Source: Bacteroidales bacterium (GTDB lineage: Bacteria; Bacteroidota; Bacteroidia; Bacteroidales; Muribaculaceae). Taken from it: a stretch of DNA of 46,373 nucleotides. The notes under the pieces are model-generated. The model was not told where the DNA came from. It was given only the letters and a program-made list of their open reading frames with translations, and searched no databases. The position numbers and the translations under genes were made by a program. Every line of letters starts with the position of its first letter. Within the stretch, counting starts at the first letter, position 1. The stretch is taken from NCBI GenBank assembly GCA_014800845.1, contig JAAVFJ010000080.1, positions 1-46,373 on the forward strand. The letters run 5' to 3'. Shown here piece after piece: positions 16,920-26,129 of the stretch.

Positions 16920-18491
16920 TCAGGCTTCAGTATCGGGTTGTTCTGAGGGATTTTCCTCGGTTTCATCGGCTTTTTTGGCCTTGACCTGCGGACGCATCTG
17001 CGGGAAGAGCATAACCTCCTGTATGGTGGTCTGGCCGGTGAGAAGCATGGCCAGGCGGTCCATGCCTATGCCCATGCCGGAGGTGGGGGGCATGCCGTAT
17101 TCTAGCGCGCGGATGAAGTCGTGGTCAATAATCATAGCCTCATCGTCACCCTTGTCGGCCAGGTTCATCTGGTCCACGAAGCGCTCGTACTGGTCAATGG
17201 GGTCATTGAGCTCGGAGTAGGCGTTGGCCAGCTCCTTGCCACCCACCATCAGCTCGAAGCGCTCGGTCAGGTCGGGGTTTTCGCGGTGGCGCTTGGTCAG
17301 GGGGGACATCTCGATGGGGTAGTCGGTGATGAAGGTGGGCTGTATGTAGGAGCCTTCGCACTTCTCGCCAAACATCTCGTCGATGATTTTTCCCTTGCCC
17401 ATGCCGGGTTCGAGCTCTATGCCCATCTGCTTGGCGGCCTCGCGGAGCTCATCCTCGCTCTTGCCCTCGATGTCGTAGCCGGTGTGGTCGAGAATGGCCT
17501 GACGCATGGTCACGCGCGGATAGGGGGCTTTGAAGGAGATGGTGTGATCGCCATACTGCACCTCGGTAGTGCCGTTCACGTCCATGGCAATCTTCTCGAG
17601 CATGCGCTCGGTGAAGTCCATCATCCAGTTGTAGTCCTTGTAGGCCACATAGATTTCCATAGCGGTGAACTCGGGGTTGTGGGTGCGGTCCATGCCCTCA
17701 TTGCGGAAATTGCGTGAGAACTCGTAGACACCGTCGAAGCCACCCACGATGAGGCGCTTGAGATAGAGCTCGTTGGCTATGCGCAGATAGAGGTCTATGT
17801 CGAGCGAATTGTGGTGGGTGATGAAGGGGCGGGCAGCGGCGCCGCCGGGTATGCTCTGGAGCACGGGGGTGTCCACCTCCATGTATCCGTGGGCGTTGAA
17901 GAAGTCGCGCATGGACTGGAACATGCGGGTGCGCTTCTTGAAGATTTCGCGTACGCCGGGGTTCACGATGAGGTCCACGTAGCGGCGGCGATAGCGCAGT
18001 TCGGGGTCGGTGAAGGCGTCGTAGGCTTTGCCATCTTTCATTTTCACGATGGGCAGGGGGCGGAGGCTCTTGGAGAGCACGGCTATGTTGCGCGCGTGGA
18101 TGGAGATTTCGCCGGTCTTTGTGCGGAACACGAAGCCCTCAACGCCTATGATGTCGCCTATGTCAAGCAGTTTCTTGAACACAACGTTGTAGAGGTCCTT
18201 GTCCTCGCCGGGGCAAAGGTCGTCGCGGCTGACGTAAATCTGAATTCTGCCCTCTTTGTCCTGAAGCTCCATGAAGGCAGCTTTACCCATGATGCGACGG
18301 CTCATGATGCGGCCCGCCACCACTACTTCGCGGGGGGGCTCGAGAGCGTCGTCGAAATTCTGCTTGATTTCAGCAGAATATGCGTTTACGGGATAAAGGG
18401 GTGCGGGATAAGGGTTGATGCCGCGCTCACGCAGAGCGTTGAGCGAGTTGCGGCGCACTAATTCCTGTTCGCTAAGTTCTTCGAATGCCAT
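16920..18491 (-). CDS. lysS: Lysyl-tRNA synthetase, class II
   Basis: This enzyme charges tRNA-Lys. The 523-residue product has an N-terminal OB-fold anticodon domain ([20 protein letters not shown] at about 58-77), motif 2 with [20 protein letters not shown], and motif 3 with [16 protein letters not shown] near the C terminus. The last ~30 residues are an acidic tail ([18 protein letters not shown]). It is the first gene of lysS-gpsA-pgi with a strong promoter shared back to back with aroA. Confidence 0.97.
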   Translation of the reverse strand: MAFEELSEQELVRRNSLNALRERGINPYPAPLYPVNAYSAEIKQNFDDALEPPREVVVAGRIMSRRIMGKAAFMELQDKEGRIQIYVSRDDLCPGEDKDLYNVVFKKLLDIGDIIGVEGFVFRTKTGEISIHARNIAVLSKSLRPLPIVKMKDGKAYDAFTDPELRYRRRYVDLIVNPGVREIFKKRTRMFQSMRDFFNAHGYMEVDTPVLQSIPGGAAARPFITHHNSLDIDLYLRIANELYLKRLIVGGFDGVYEFSRNFRNEGMDRTHNPEFTAMEIYVAYKDYNWMMDFTERMLEKIAMDVNGTTEVQYGDHTISFKAPYPRVTMRQAILDHTGYDIEGKSEDELREAAKQMGIELEPGMGKGKIIDEMFGEKCEGSYIQPTFITDYPIEMSPLTKRHRENPDLTERFELMVGGKELANAYSELNDPIDQYERFVDQMNLADKGDDEAMIIDHDFIRALEYGMPPTSGMGIGMDRLAMLLTGQTTIQEVMLFPQMRPQVKAKKADETEENPSEQPDTEA

Positions 18492-18525
18492 ATACTTTTA
18501 ATGCTGTTGCCAATTTATTAATCCG

Positions 18526-18556
18526 CAAAGGTAGGCAATTTCGGCGAAATATCAAA
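18526..18556 (-). promoter_or_regulatory. Promoter of lysS-gpsA-pgi
   Basis: Minus-strand TTTG (18556-18553), a 19-base spacer and TACCTTTG (18533-18526), an ideal match to the consensus. Its -33 box is only 5 bases from the -33 box of the divergent aroA promoter, so the two RNA polymerases probably compete. Confidence 0.8.
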
Positions 18557-18561
18557 ATTGG

Positions 18562-18593
18562 TTTGGTAATCCGGCGGGGATTCGCTACTTTTG
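18562..18593 (+). promoter_or_regulatory. Promoter of aroA
   Basis: TTTG at 18562-18565, a 20-base spacer and TACTTTTG at 18586-18593. The transcript should begin near 18600, which rules out the in-frame ATG at 18485 and supports the aroA start at 18614. Confidence 0.8.
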
Positions 18594-18613
18594 CAGAAGT
18601 ATACGGTAGGTTT

Positions 18614-19792
18614 ATGAGTGTCAGCATCACATATAATCCCGGTTCCCGAGCAGTTATCCGCCCCCTCTTGCCGCTCTCAAAAAGTGTGTCGGCGCGGGTG
18701 GCGTGTCTTGATTATCTGGCAGGGGCGGAGGTGCGCACGCACTCCCAACCTTGTGAGGATGAAAGGGTTATAGCCGCTGCTCTGCGCAGCATCTCCTCCG
18801 GGCGCGTGGAGCTGGCGGCTTCCGGCACTGCGCGGCGTCTGCTGACGGCCATCATTGCCGCCACTCCCGGAGCGGTGGTGAGGGTTCAGGGCACTCAGCG
18901 ACTGATGGAGCGCCCCATGCGGCCACTCACTGAGGCGCTGCGGGAGTTGGGCGCGCCGGCTCCGCAGCCTATTGATGCCACCACCGAGGAATTGCGTGGC
19001 GCCCGGTTGAACTCTTCCGGTCCCGTCATTGTTGATGCGTCGGTCAGTTCACAGTTTGTGAGCGCGTTGCTGCTCATCGGGCCGCTGATTGCGGGTGGCC
19101 TGGACTTGAGGCTGCGCGGAAGGCGAGTCTCCTCCGATTATGTGGCCATGACCGTGAAGCTGATGCGCCGTTACGGCGCCTCGGTGACGGAGACCGATGA
19201 AGGTTACCGTGTAGCTGAGGGGCGTTATGCCACCGTGCCTCACTACATCAGCGAGCCGGATTGGAGCTCCGCCTCCTACTTTCTGGAGCTGGGCTGCCTC
19301 ACCGGGCGTGCTGTGGAGCTTCCCTTGACTGCCGGCTCCTGCCAGGGTGATTCGGTCGGTCCGGAGCTTTTCAGCAGCTTGCAGAGTGCACAGCGCGTAG
19401 ACCTCGACATGAGCCGCGTGCCTGACCTTGTGCCCGCTGTGGCTGCCACTTGCTGCGCCCTTGGCAAACCCTTTGAACTGCGCGGCGTGGGGCACTTGCG
19501 CCATAAGGAGAGTGACCGCCTCGAAGCCCTCCGCAGGGAGTTGGCAAAGATGGGCGCGGAGATGCTGATTGGCGAAGATTCCCTGATTTCATCGGGAAAA
19601 TCGGCACTGACGCTCCCCTCCGAACCCCTTAAAGTCTATGATGACCACAGGCTCATGATGGCCTTCGCGCCTCTGAGCGCTCTCTTCCCCGGGAGCAGGT
19701 TGCTCATAGATGCCGCTGCCACCGTGGTTGACAAATCGTTCCCCTCGTTTTGGCGGGAGATGTCTAACGCCGGAATAATAATAAAGTCATGA
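18614..19792 (+). CDS. aroA: 3-phosphoshikimate 1-carboxyvinyltransferase (EPSP synthase)
   Basis: EPSP synthase joins phosphoenolpyruvate to shikimate-3-phosphate in aromatic amino acid synthesis. From the ATG at 18614 the product is 392 residues, somewhat short for the family (about 430). Signatures are LPLSKSVSARV, a rewritten SGTARRLLTA (usually SGTTMRLL), LMERPMRPLTEALRELG and GHLRHKESDRLEALR. The sequence diverges from E. coli, as is common in Bacteroidetes. It overlaps the next gene by 4 bases (ATGA), so they are translationally coupled. Confidence 0.93.
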   Translation: MSVSITYNPGSRAVIRPLLPLSKSVSARVACLDYLAGAEVRTHSQPCEDERVIAAALRSISSGRVELAASGTARRLLTAIIAATPGAVVRVQGTQRLMERPMRPLTEALRELGAPAPQPIDATTEELRGARLNSSGPVIVDASVSSQFVSALLLIGPLIAGGLDLRLRGRRVSSDYVAMTVKLMRRYGASVTETDEGYRVAEGRYATVPHYISEPDWSSASYFLELGCLTGRAVELPLTAGSCQGDSVGPELFSSLQSAQRVDLDMSRVPDLVPAVAATCCALGKPFELRGVGHLRHKESDRLEALRRELAKMGAEMLIGEDSLISSGKSALTLPSEPLKVYDDHRLMMAFAPLSALFPGSRLLIDAAATVVDKSFPSFWREMSNAGIIIKS

Positions 19793-20208
19793 CAGGTGCG
19801 CTCATAATATTGCTCTTTACGGCCCTTGTGGGAGTGGTGCTCTGGTGGTTTGACCGGCGCAAAAATACCGATGAAACCGCAGAAAAATCTCAGGCACCGC
19901 CGGTTCCCGACGCCTCAGAGGAGATGGAATGTTGCGGTCAGCACCTGATTTGCGAAAAGACCTCGCTGACACCCCTCTCCACCGAGGTGGAATACTTCGA
20001 CGACGAGGAGCTTGACCGCTTTCGCGGCCGCGGTGCCGAGGCCTATTCTGCCGATGAAACCGAGGAATTTCGTCAGATACTGCTCACGATGGACCCCACG
20101 GAGGTGCCCGCCTGGGTGCGCTCGCTGCAACTGCGCGGCATAACTCCGCCGGCAGAATTGCGCGATGAGATTCTGCTGATAGCCTCCGACCTTAGATTTG
20201 AAAAATAG
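19789..20208 (+). CDS. Small conserved membrane-anchored protein, function unknown
   Basis: The 139-residue product starts with one membrane helix (MTGALIILLFTALVGVVLWW). The rest is soluble, with CCGQHLICEK, YFDDEELDRFRG and a late DPTEVPAWVRSLQLRGITPP. Relatives I recall in Bacteroidales sit next to a metal ABC permease and are sometimes labelled phospholipase, a label I see no motif to support. The CCGQHxxCEK cluster could bind a metal, which would fit the neighbouring ABC-3 permease, but this is inference. It is coupled to aroA by ATGA overlap and followed after 6 bases by the permease. Confidence 0.7.
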   Translation: MTGALIILLFTALVGVVLWWFDRRKNTDETAEKSQAPPVPDASEEMECCGQHLICEKTSLTPLSTEVEYFDDEELDRFRGRGAEAYSADETEEFRQILLTMDPTEVPAWVRSLQLRGITPPAELRDEILLIASDLRFEK

Positions 20209-20214
20209 CCCGAT

Positions 20215-21003
20215 ATGGATATTCTGTATTACCCCTTCTTTCAGAGAGCCCTTGCCGGGGTTGTCATCATCTCGATAGCGATAGCCGTAATCGGCACCTA
20301 CATAATGAGCCGCCGCCTCGTGTTCATAAGCGGCGGCATCACTCACGCCTGCTTCGGTGGCCTCGGTTTCGGCTACTGGCTCGGAGTGAGCCCGATAGCT
20401 ATGGCAGCCGTGGCTGCCATATTGGGCAGCGTGGGTGTGGAGTGGCTCACCACCAAACAGCGGCTGCGCTCCGATTCGGCCATAGCTGTGGTGTGGGCGC
20501 TGGGGATGGCACTGGGTATCCTCTTTATATTCATGACCTCCGGCTATGTGCCCGAACTCAACTCATTTCTGTTTGGCAACGTGCTGACAGTGAGCAATAC
20601 AGACCTCTGGCTCTTTGCCGGTTTCACGCTGATTTTGGGCGCGTTCTTCCTTGTGGGTTTCCGCACGATAGTGGCCGTGGCCTTCGATCCGGATTTCGCC
20701 AAAGTCAACCGACTCCCCGTAAAGATTGTTAATTATGTGATGACGGTGCTCATGGCCGTGGCGATAGTTCTGACTATCAGACTCGTAGGTATCATGCTGC
20801 TGATGAGTCTGCTCACCCTGCCGCAGATGGTGGCCGAGGTGTGGTGCAGACGCTTCAGCAGCCTCGTGTGGGTGTCAATGGCTGTGGCTGTCATCGGCGG
20901 CATCGGCGGTCTGTTTGTCTCCTATTTTATAGGGGTGCCCGCCTCCGCCACTATAGTGCTGCTGCTGGCACTGTTCTACATAGTAGCTCGACTCATAAAG
21001 TAA
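20215..21003 (+). CDS. Metal (zinc/manganese) ABC transporter permease
   Basis: This 262-residue integral membrane protein of the ABC-3 family has about eight predicted helices. Segments such as RLVFISGGITHACFGGLGFG and the later SLLTLPQMVAEV are typical of ZnuB/MntB permeases, which form the channel for zinc or manganese uptake. The ATPase and binding protein are not in this window, so partners are encoded elsewhere. The small Cys-containing protein just upstream may belong to the same system. The metal cannot be read from sequence. Confidence 0.88.
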   Translation: MDILYYPFFQRALAGVVIISIAIAVIGTYIMSRRLVFISGGITHACFGGLGFGYWLGVSPIAMAAVAAILGSVGVEWLTTKQRLRSDSAIAVVWALGMALGILFIFMTSGYVPELNSFLFGNVLTVSNTDLWLFAGFTLILGAFFLVGFRTIVAVAFDPDFAKVNRLPVKIVNYVMTVLMAVAIVLTIRLVGIMLLMSLLTLPQMVAEVWCRRFSSLVWVSMAVAVIGGIGGLFVSYFIGVPASATIVLLLALFYIVARLIK

Positions 21004-21009
21004 AGAACC

Positions 21010-21972
21010 ATGAAAAAGACTCTCTTCATATTTATAGCGCTGCTGAGCAGCGTGTTGACGCTGCGAGCGGAGACCCCGCTTGAGCGTATGGAGCGTTTGG
21101 TGGCAGAGGGTGACTCAGCCGCCATGTATCGCCTGTCATACATACTTGAGACGGGTCAGGGCGGCTTGCCCGTAGACAGCCTCCGCGCCGACTCCCTGCT
21201 GCGCGCCTCGGCGGAAAGGGGATATGCGCCGGCTTGTAATCTTTTGGGATTCAGATATTTTGAGACGTCGCCTGACAGTATGTTGATGTGGATAGAGCGT
21301 GCCGCCACCTCCAACCCACCCGACCCGATGGCTATGAACAACCTCGGCTGGCTGCTGGCCAACGGCGAGGGGGGAGTGAAGCGCGACCTGAAGAAAGCCC
21401 GCTATTGGTATGAAAGGGGAGCGGCAGCCGGTGTGCCCGCCTCCATGACCTCTCTCGCCGACATGCTGATGCAGGCACCCGAAGCGCCCGAAGACAGCGT
21501 GAGGGCCCGCACACTGCTGCGTGAAGCGGCGGCCAAAGGTTTCCGCCCGGCCGGCGAGAAACTCTATCTGCTCCTTTCGCAGGAGTTTGAGACGCTTACC
21601 CCCGAACAGGCTTTGACAGAGGGGATTGACTACTACCATGACCGCATCTTCAGCGTGTCGGCGCCCCTGTTCATGCAGGCGGCCAAGGCCGATTTGCCTT
21701 ACGCACTGGCGCTGCTGGCGCAGAGCTACGCCGAAGGACTCGGGGTGGACTACAATTATGACCACGCCATGCACCTGTTCTGGCATGCGGCCCTGCTCGG
21801 CGACCCCTCGGCAGCTTACATAGTGGGGGAGACCCTGCAGCAGTTTCCCGACGCCTTCGCGGAAGAGAGCACCTCTGACCCCGAGCAACGCACCCCCGAA
21901 GAGTGGCTGCGAGTGGCCGGACAGGGGGGCGTGGGCGACGCTCACGATGCCGTGGCGCGCCTGAAGCCCTGA
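21010..21972 (+). CDS. Exported Sel1-repeat protein
   Basis: The 320-residue product has a signal peptide (MKKTLFIFIALLSSVLTLRA) and Sel1/TPR-like repeats of about 36 residues, for example NLGWLLANGEGGVKRDLKKA and YALALLAQSYAEGLGVDYNY, each with the L-G-x(2)-Y-x(2)-G pattern. Sel1 proteins act as scaffolds for protein contacts; this one should sit in the periplasm. It ends the aroA transcript, with a terminator about 80 bases downstream. Confidence 0.85.
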   Translation: MKKTLFIFIALLSSVLTLRAETPLERMERLVAEGDSAAMYRLSYILETGQGGLPVDSLRADSLLRASAERGYAPACNLLGFRYFETSPDSMLMWIERAATSNPPDPMAMNNLGWLLANGEGGVKRDLKKARYWYERGAAAGVPASMTSLADMLMQAPEAPEDSVRARTLLREAAAKGFRPAGEKLYLLLSQEFETLTPEQALTEGIDYYHDRIFSVSAPLFMQAAKADLPYALALLAQSYAEGLGVDYNYDHAMHLFWHAALLGDPSAAYIVGETLQQFPDAFAEESTSDPEQRTPEEWLRVAGQGGVGDAHDAVARLKP

Positions 21973-22050
21973 GCGAGTCGTTTAAATTCAAACAGTTTCT
22001 CAGCATTTTCCCAAATTTATGTGAGCTGTCCGAGTCGGGCCACAACTTTC

Positions 22051-22074
22051 TACCTAATTGTAGGTATGTTTTTT
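22051..22074 (+). terminator. Terminator of the aroA-Sel1 operon
   Basis: TACCTA and TAGGTA form a 6-bp stem around ATTG, followed by TGTTTTTT. The stem is short, so efficiency may be modest. Confidence 0.6.
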
Positions 22075-22083
22075 AGTGAAAAT

Positions 22084-22115
22084 TTTGGTGGTATTGTGAA
22101 AATACGCTAATTTTG
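22084..22115 (+). promoter_or_regulatory. Promoter of frdCAB
   Basis: TTTG at 22084-22087, a 20-base spacer and TAATTTTG at 22108-22115. The predicted leader to the frdC ATG is about 133 bases and contains a multi-helix fold. Confidence 0.75.
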
Positions 22116-22135
22116 TCGCATGTTAGCTCCTTGCG

Positions 22136-22184
22136 GCACTGCGCGCTGCGCGATGTTGACACATCGGGAGGCGGCGCAGAGTGC
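22136..22184 (+). promoter_or_regulatory. Structured 5' leader of frdCAB
   Basis: GCACTGCGC at 22136-22144 pairs with GCGC-AG-AGTGC ending at 22184, and inside it CGATGT pairs with ACATCG around TGAC. The two-tier hairpin lies about 70 bases before the ATG with an AT-rich stretch between them. No T-run follows, so it is not a terminator; it could stabilise the message or bind a regulator. Confidence 0.5.
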
Positions 22185-22255
22185 ATAAAGAGGCTGACGG
22201 CGGAAGAAAATAAAACAAATAATTATATCTAATTCCTAAAATTCAACAGAACGCT

Positions 22256-23173
22256 ATGTGGTTATTTAGCTCATCTGTGGGACGTAAGTTTGTCATGGCC
22301 CTCACGGGCGCGGCACTCGTCCTATTTGTCACCTTTCACTGTCTGATGAACAGTGTGGCCATTCTCTGGCCCACAGCCTACAACGCTGTGTGCGAATTCC
22401 TGGGCGCCAACTGGTATGCTCTCATCGCCTCAGCCGGTCTGGCCCTGCTCATCATTATTCACATCATCTACGCTTGCTGGCTGACCATGCAGAACCGCGC
22501 AGCCCGCGGTCACGTGCGCTACGCTATCGAGAAGCGTCCCGCCGGCGTGGAGTGGGCATCAAAGAACATGCTCGTGCTGGGCATCTTCGTGCTCGCCTTC
22601 CTCGTAGTTCACCTCATCCAGTTCTGGGCTAAGATGCAGCTCATGGAGGTGCTCGGCTGTGAGGGTCAGTTCCCCGCAGCAGCAGGCACCCTGTTCATTC
22701 AGCAGGCTTTCAGCTGCTGGTGCACTCCCGTGATCTACGCCATCGGCTTCATCGCCCTCTGGTTCCACATGAACCACGGTTTCTGGTCAATGTTCCAGAC
22801 TGTGGGTTGGGATAACACCACCTGGATACCCCGCCTCAAGTGCATCGGCAAGTGCTGGGTAGGCGTAGTGATGGTACTCTTCTTCATCCAGCTCGGTGTG
22901 TTCACTTACAACGCTAACCGCGACTTCTACCTCAACAACGAGGCTCTGCAGGAACAGTACATGGAGATGGGCTACAACCAGCTCGTAAACCCCATGGATG
23001 GTCAGGCTCCCGCTCTGCGCAACTGCAATGGTGGTGTGTGTGGTAAGGCTTGCCCTGAAGTTCAGGCCTGTGAGGCTTGCCAGCCCTGCGACGAAGTTTG
23101 CAACCCTGCTTGCGAGCAGCCCTGCGGCGCTCAGGCTGAAGTAGAAGTGGTAGAGGTAGAATCTAACAACTAA
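22256..23173 (+). CDS. frdC: Fumarate reductase/succinate dehydrogenase cytochrome b subunit with Cys-rich tail
   Basis: This is the membrane diheme subunit that passes electrons from menaquinol to FrdAB. Residues 1-240 form five hydrophobic helices with His in [22 protein letters not shown] and WFHMNHGFW, candidate heme ligands. Unlike the usual length of about 220-240 residues, it has a 50-residue extension with nine Cys between residues 257 and 290 (spacing C-x4-C-x3-C-x5-C-x2-C-x2-C-x3-C-x3-C-x3-C) and an acidic end. The tail might hold a metal centre or a thiol network. It is the first gene of frdCAB. Confidence 0.9.
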   Translation: MWLFSSSVGRKFVMALTGAALVLFVTFHCLMNSVAILWPTAYNAVCEFLGANWYALIASAGLALLIIIHIIYACWLTMQNRAARGHVRYAIEKRPAGVEWASKNMLVLGIFVLAFLVVHLIQFWAKMQLMEVLGCEGQFPAAAGTLFIQQAFSCWCTPVIYAIGFIALWFHMNHGFWSMFQTVGWDNTTWIPRLKCIGKCWVGVVMVLFFIQLGVFTYNANRDFYLNNEALQEQYMEMGYNQLVNPMDGQAPALRNCNGGVCGKACPEVQACEACQPCDEVCNPACEQPCGAQAEVEVVEVESNN

Positions 23174-23190
23174 TCCTTTTCACAGTCGAT

Positions 23191-25212
23191 ATGGAAACTA
23201 AAGTAGAAAATGTAAAAGTAATGAATCCGGCGGATTCTAAAATCCCCGAGGGTCCCGTCGCTGAGAAATGGACCAACTATAAGGCTCATCAGAAGCTCGT
23301 GAACCCCGCCAACAAGCGTCGTCTCGACGTAATCGTGGTGGGTACCGGCCTTGCCGGCGCATCAGCCGCCTCCACACTGGCCGAGCTCGGCTTCAATGTG
23401 CTCAACTTCTGCATCCAGGACAGCCCGCGTCGCGCTCACTCTATCGCCGCTCAGGGTGGTATCAACGCCGCCAAGAATTATCAGAACGACGGCGATAGCG
23501 TGTATCGCCTCTTCTACGACACCGTAAAGGGTGGCGACTACCGCGCTCGCGAAGCTAATGTTTACCGTCTGGCCGAAGTGTCTAACAACATCATCGACCA
23601 GTGTGTGGCTCAGGGTGTGCCCTTCGCCCGCGAATATGGCGGCCTGCTGGCCAACCGTTCATTCGGCGGCGCTCAGGTGTCACGTACCTTCTACGCCAAG
23701 GGTCAGACCGGTCAGCAGCTTCTGCTCGGTGCCTATTCAAGCCTCAACCGCCAGATTGAACTCGGCAAGGTTAAGAGCTTCAACCGCTACGAGATGCACG
23801 ACGTGGTGCTCATCAAGGATGAGAACGGTGTGGAACGCGCACGCGGCATCATAGCCAAGAACCTCGTGACCGGCAAGATGGAGCGCTTCGCAGCTCACGC
23901 TGTGGTGATCGCTACCGGCGGCTACGGCAACACCTACTTCCTGTCAACCAACGCTATGGCCTGCAACGTGTCAGCCGCCATGGCCTGCTACCGTAAGGGT
24001 GCCCTCTTCGCTAACCCCGCTTACGTGCAGATTCACCCCACCTGTATCCCCGTGCACGGCGACAAGCAGTCTAAGCTGACCCTCATGTCAGAGTCTCTGC
24101 GTAACGACGGCCGCATCTGGGTGCCCAAGGACATAGAAGATGCCAAGAAGCTGCAGAAGGGTCTCATCAAGGGTAGCGATATCCCCGAAGAGAAGCGCGA
24201 CTACTATCTGGAGCGCCGCTACCCCGCCTTCGGTAACCTCGTGCCCCGCGACGTGGCTTCACGTGCCGCCAAGGAGCGCTGCGACCACGGCTACGGTGTG
24301 AACAACACCGGTCTGGCTGTGTTCCTCGACTTCTCCGAAGCTATCAACCGCCTCGGCATAGACCAGGTGCGTCAGCGCTACGGCAACCTCTTCGACATGT
24401 ATGAGGAAATCACCGACGTCAACCCCGGCGAACTCGCCAACGTGGTGGACGGCGTGAACTACTATAACCCCATGATGATCTTCCCCGCTATCCACTACAC
24501 AATGGGTGGCATCTGGGTGGACTACGAACTGCAGACCACCATCAAGGGTCTCTTCGCTATCGGTGAGTGTAACTTCTCTGACCACGGCGCTAACCGCCTC
24601 GGCGCATCTGCCCTCATGCAGGGTCTGGCCGACGGCTACTTCGTGCTCCCTTACACCATCCAGAACTATCTGAGCGACCAGATCACCGTGCCCCGCTTCA
24701 GCACCGACACCCCCGAATTTGACGAGGCTGAGAAGCGCTGCCAGGAGAAGATGAACAAGCTCATGAACATCAAGGGTACCCGCTCGGTTGACTCTATCCA
24801 CAAGGAACTCGGCCACATCATGTGGGAGTATGTGGGCATGGGTCGCACCAAGGAGGGTCTGGAAATAGCCATCAAGAAGCTCGACGAGCTCCGCAAGGTG
24901 TTTGACAAGGACCTCTACATCCCCGGTGACCAGAAGGGCATGAACATAGAGCTCGACAAGGCATTCCGCCTCAACGACTTCATCACTATGGGCAAGCTCA
25001 TGGCTTACGACGCTATCAACCGCAACGAAAGCTGCGGCGGCCACTTCCGCGAAGAGTATCAGACTGAAGAGGGCGAGGCCAAGCGCGACGATGCGAACTA
25101 CTTCTACGTAGCATGCTGGGACTACAAGGGTGCCGACGAAGCTCCCGAGCTCATCAAGGAGCCCCTGCACTACGAGGCAATCAAGGTTCAGACACGTAAC
25201 TATAAGTCATAA
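23191..25212 (+). CDS. frdA: Fumarate reductase/succinate dehydrogenase flavoprotein subunit
   Basis: This is the catalytic subunit that reduces fumarate to succinate at the end of Bacteroidales fermentation. The 673-residue product has the FAD-binding [12 protein letters not shown] (Gly51, 53 and 56) and [17 protein letters not shown], where His83 should carry FAD covalently. It also has a catalytic HPT-type loop ([11 protein letters not shown]) and the typical [20 protein letters not shown]. It lies 17 bases after frdC. The reaction could in principle run as succinate oxidation; the anaerobic setting and menaquinone favour fumarate reduction. Confidence 0.96.
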   Translation: METKVENVKVMNPADSKIPEGPVAEKWTNYKAHQKLVNPANKRRLDVIVVGTGLAGASAASTLAELGFNVLNFCIQDSPRRAHSIAAQGGINAAKNYQNDGDSVYRLFYDTVKGGDYRAREANVYRLAEVSNNIIDQCVAQGVPFAREYGGLLANRSFGGAQVSRTFYAKGQTGQQLLLGAYSSLNRQIELGKVKSFNRYEMHDVVLIKDENGVERARGIIAKNLVTGKMERFAAHAVVIATGGYGNTYFLSTNAMACNVSAAMACYRKGALFANPAYVQIHPTCIPVHGDKQSKLTLMSESLRNDGRIWVPKDIEDAKKLQKGLIKGSDIPEEKRDYYLERRYPAFGNLVPRDVASRAAKERCDHGYGVNNTGLAVFLDFSEAINRLGIDQVRQRYGNLFDMYEEITDVNPGELANVVDGVNYYNPMMIFPAIHYTMGGIWVDYELQTTIKGLFAIGECNFSDHGANRLGASALMQGLADGYFVLPYTIQNYLSDQITVPRFSTDTPEFDEAEKRCQEKMNKLMNIKGTRSVDSIHKELGHIMWEYVGMGRTKEGLEIAIKKLDELRKVFDKDLYIPGDQKGMNIELDKAFRLNDFITMGKLMAYDAINRNESCGGHFREEYQTEEGEAKRDDANYFYVACWDYKGADEAPELIKEPLHYEAIKVQTRNYKS

Positions 25213-25226
25213 ACACAACCACCTGT

Positions 25227-25265
25227 GAGTGGCGGCGGAGTCCCGCTGCGGAGGCCGCGCCACTC
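25227..25265 (+). promoter_or_regulatory. Intercistronic hairpin between frdA and frdB
   Basis: GAGTGGCG pairs perfectly with CGCCACTC around a GC-rich loop, in the 72-base gap between frdA and frdB. There is no T-run. It probably protects or separates parts of the operon message. Confidence 0.5.
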
Positions 25266-25284
25266 ATCCTAAAGATTATATACA

Positions 25285-26052
25285 ATGGAAGATAACAATA
25301 ATGTAATGAAAGTCAATCTCCGTGTATGGCGCCAGGGAGGCCCCAAGGAGAAAGGTGGTTTCGTGACTTACAAGGACGTGGAAACCACCCCCGACACCTC
25401 ATTCCTCGAGACTCTCGACATTCTCAACGAGCGCCTCATCAATGAGGACCATCAGGAACCCATAGCATTTGACCACGACTGTCGCGAGGGTATCTGCGGC
25501 ATGTGCTCACTCTATATCAATGGCCACCCCCACGGCCCCGCAACAGGCGCTACTACCTGTCAGCTCTACATGCGTCGCTTCGAGAACGGCGAGACCATCA
25601 CCGTAGAACCCTGGCGTTCAGCTGCTTTCCCCGTAATCAAGGACCTTATCGTGGACCGCAACGCCTTCGATAAGATTCAGCAGGCCGGCGGCTACGTGTC
25701 GTTCAACTGCGGTGGTGCTCAGGATGCCAACAACCTGCCCATCTCCAAGGTTGACGCCGACGAGGCTATGGACTCAGCTACCTGCATCGGTTGCGGTGCT
25801 TGTGTGGCTGCTTGTAAGAATGGTTCTGCCATGCTCTTCGTTTCTGCCAAGGTAAGCCAGTTTGCACTGCTTCCGCAGGGCAAGGTTGAGGCTGACCGCC
25901 GCGTGCGCCGCATGGTGGCCCGCATGGACGAGCTCGGCTTCGGTAACTGCACCAACACCGGTGCCTGCTCAGCCGAGTGTCCCAAGCAGATCAAGCTCTA
26001 CAACATCGGCCGCATGAACCGTGGTTTCATCGCTGCCAAGTGCAAGGAATAA
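25285..26052 (+). CDS. frdB: Fumarate reductase/succinate dehydrogenase iron-sulfur subunit
   Basis: This is the electron relay between the flavoprotein and the cytochrome b subunit. The 255-residue product has the [2Fe-2S] motif CREGICGMC with a later Cys in GATTCQL, then [11 protein letters not shown] and [15 protein letters not shown] for the two other clusters. It is the third gene of frdCAB and is followed by a strong terminator. Confidence 0.96.
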   Translation: MEDNNNVMKVNLRVWRQGGPKEKGGFVTYKDVETTPDTSFLETLDILNERLINEDHQEPIAFDHDCREGICGMCSLYINGHPHGPATGATTCQLYMRRFENGETITVEPWRSAAFPVIKDLIVDRNAFDKIQQAGGYVSFNCGGAQDANNLPISKVDADEAMDSATCIGCGACVAACKNGSAMLFVSAKVSQFALLPQGKVEADRRVRRMVARMDELGFGNCTNTGACSAECPKQIKLYNIGRMNRGFIAAKCKE

Positions 26053-26070
26053 TCTGAATACACTCATTGC

Positions 26071-26121
26071 GCACGCACCCCGCTCACTTTCACAGGCGAG
26101 GTGCGTGTGCCTGTTTTTTTT
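26071..26121 (+). terminator. Terminator of frdCAB
   Basis: GCACGCACC pairs with GGTGCGTGTGC (one bulge), followed by CTG and eight T residues at 26114-26121. It ends the frd transcript and lies inside the region an upstream start of the next gene would occupy, which supports the next gene starting at 26130. Confidence 0.88.
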
Positions 26122-26129
26122 ACGACATT

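Noticed and set aside
18485-18613. N-terminal extension of aroA from the ATG at 18485
   Set aside because: The extension overlaps the lysS start and contains both promoters, so it cannot be translated from the aroA message.
19789-20208. Phospholipase function for the small membrane protein after aroA
   Set aside because: No lipase motif (GxSxG, HKD or similar) is present; only a vague database-type label recalled for relatives.
24259-25170. Long open frame of 303 codons antisense to frdA
   Set aside because: It arises from GC-rich codon bias of frdA on the other strand; the protein has no signal or motif, and frdA is certain.
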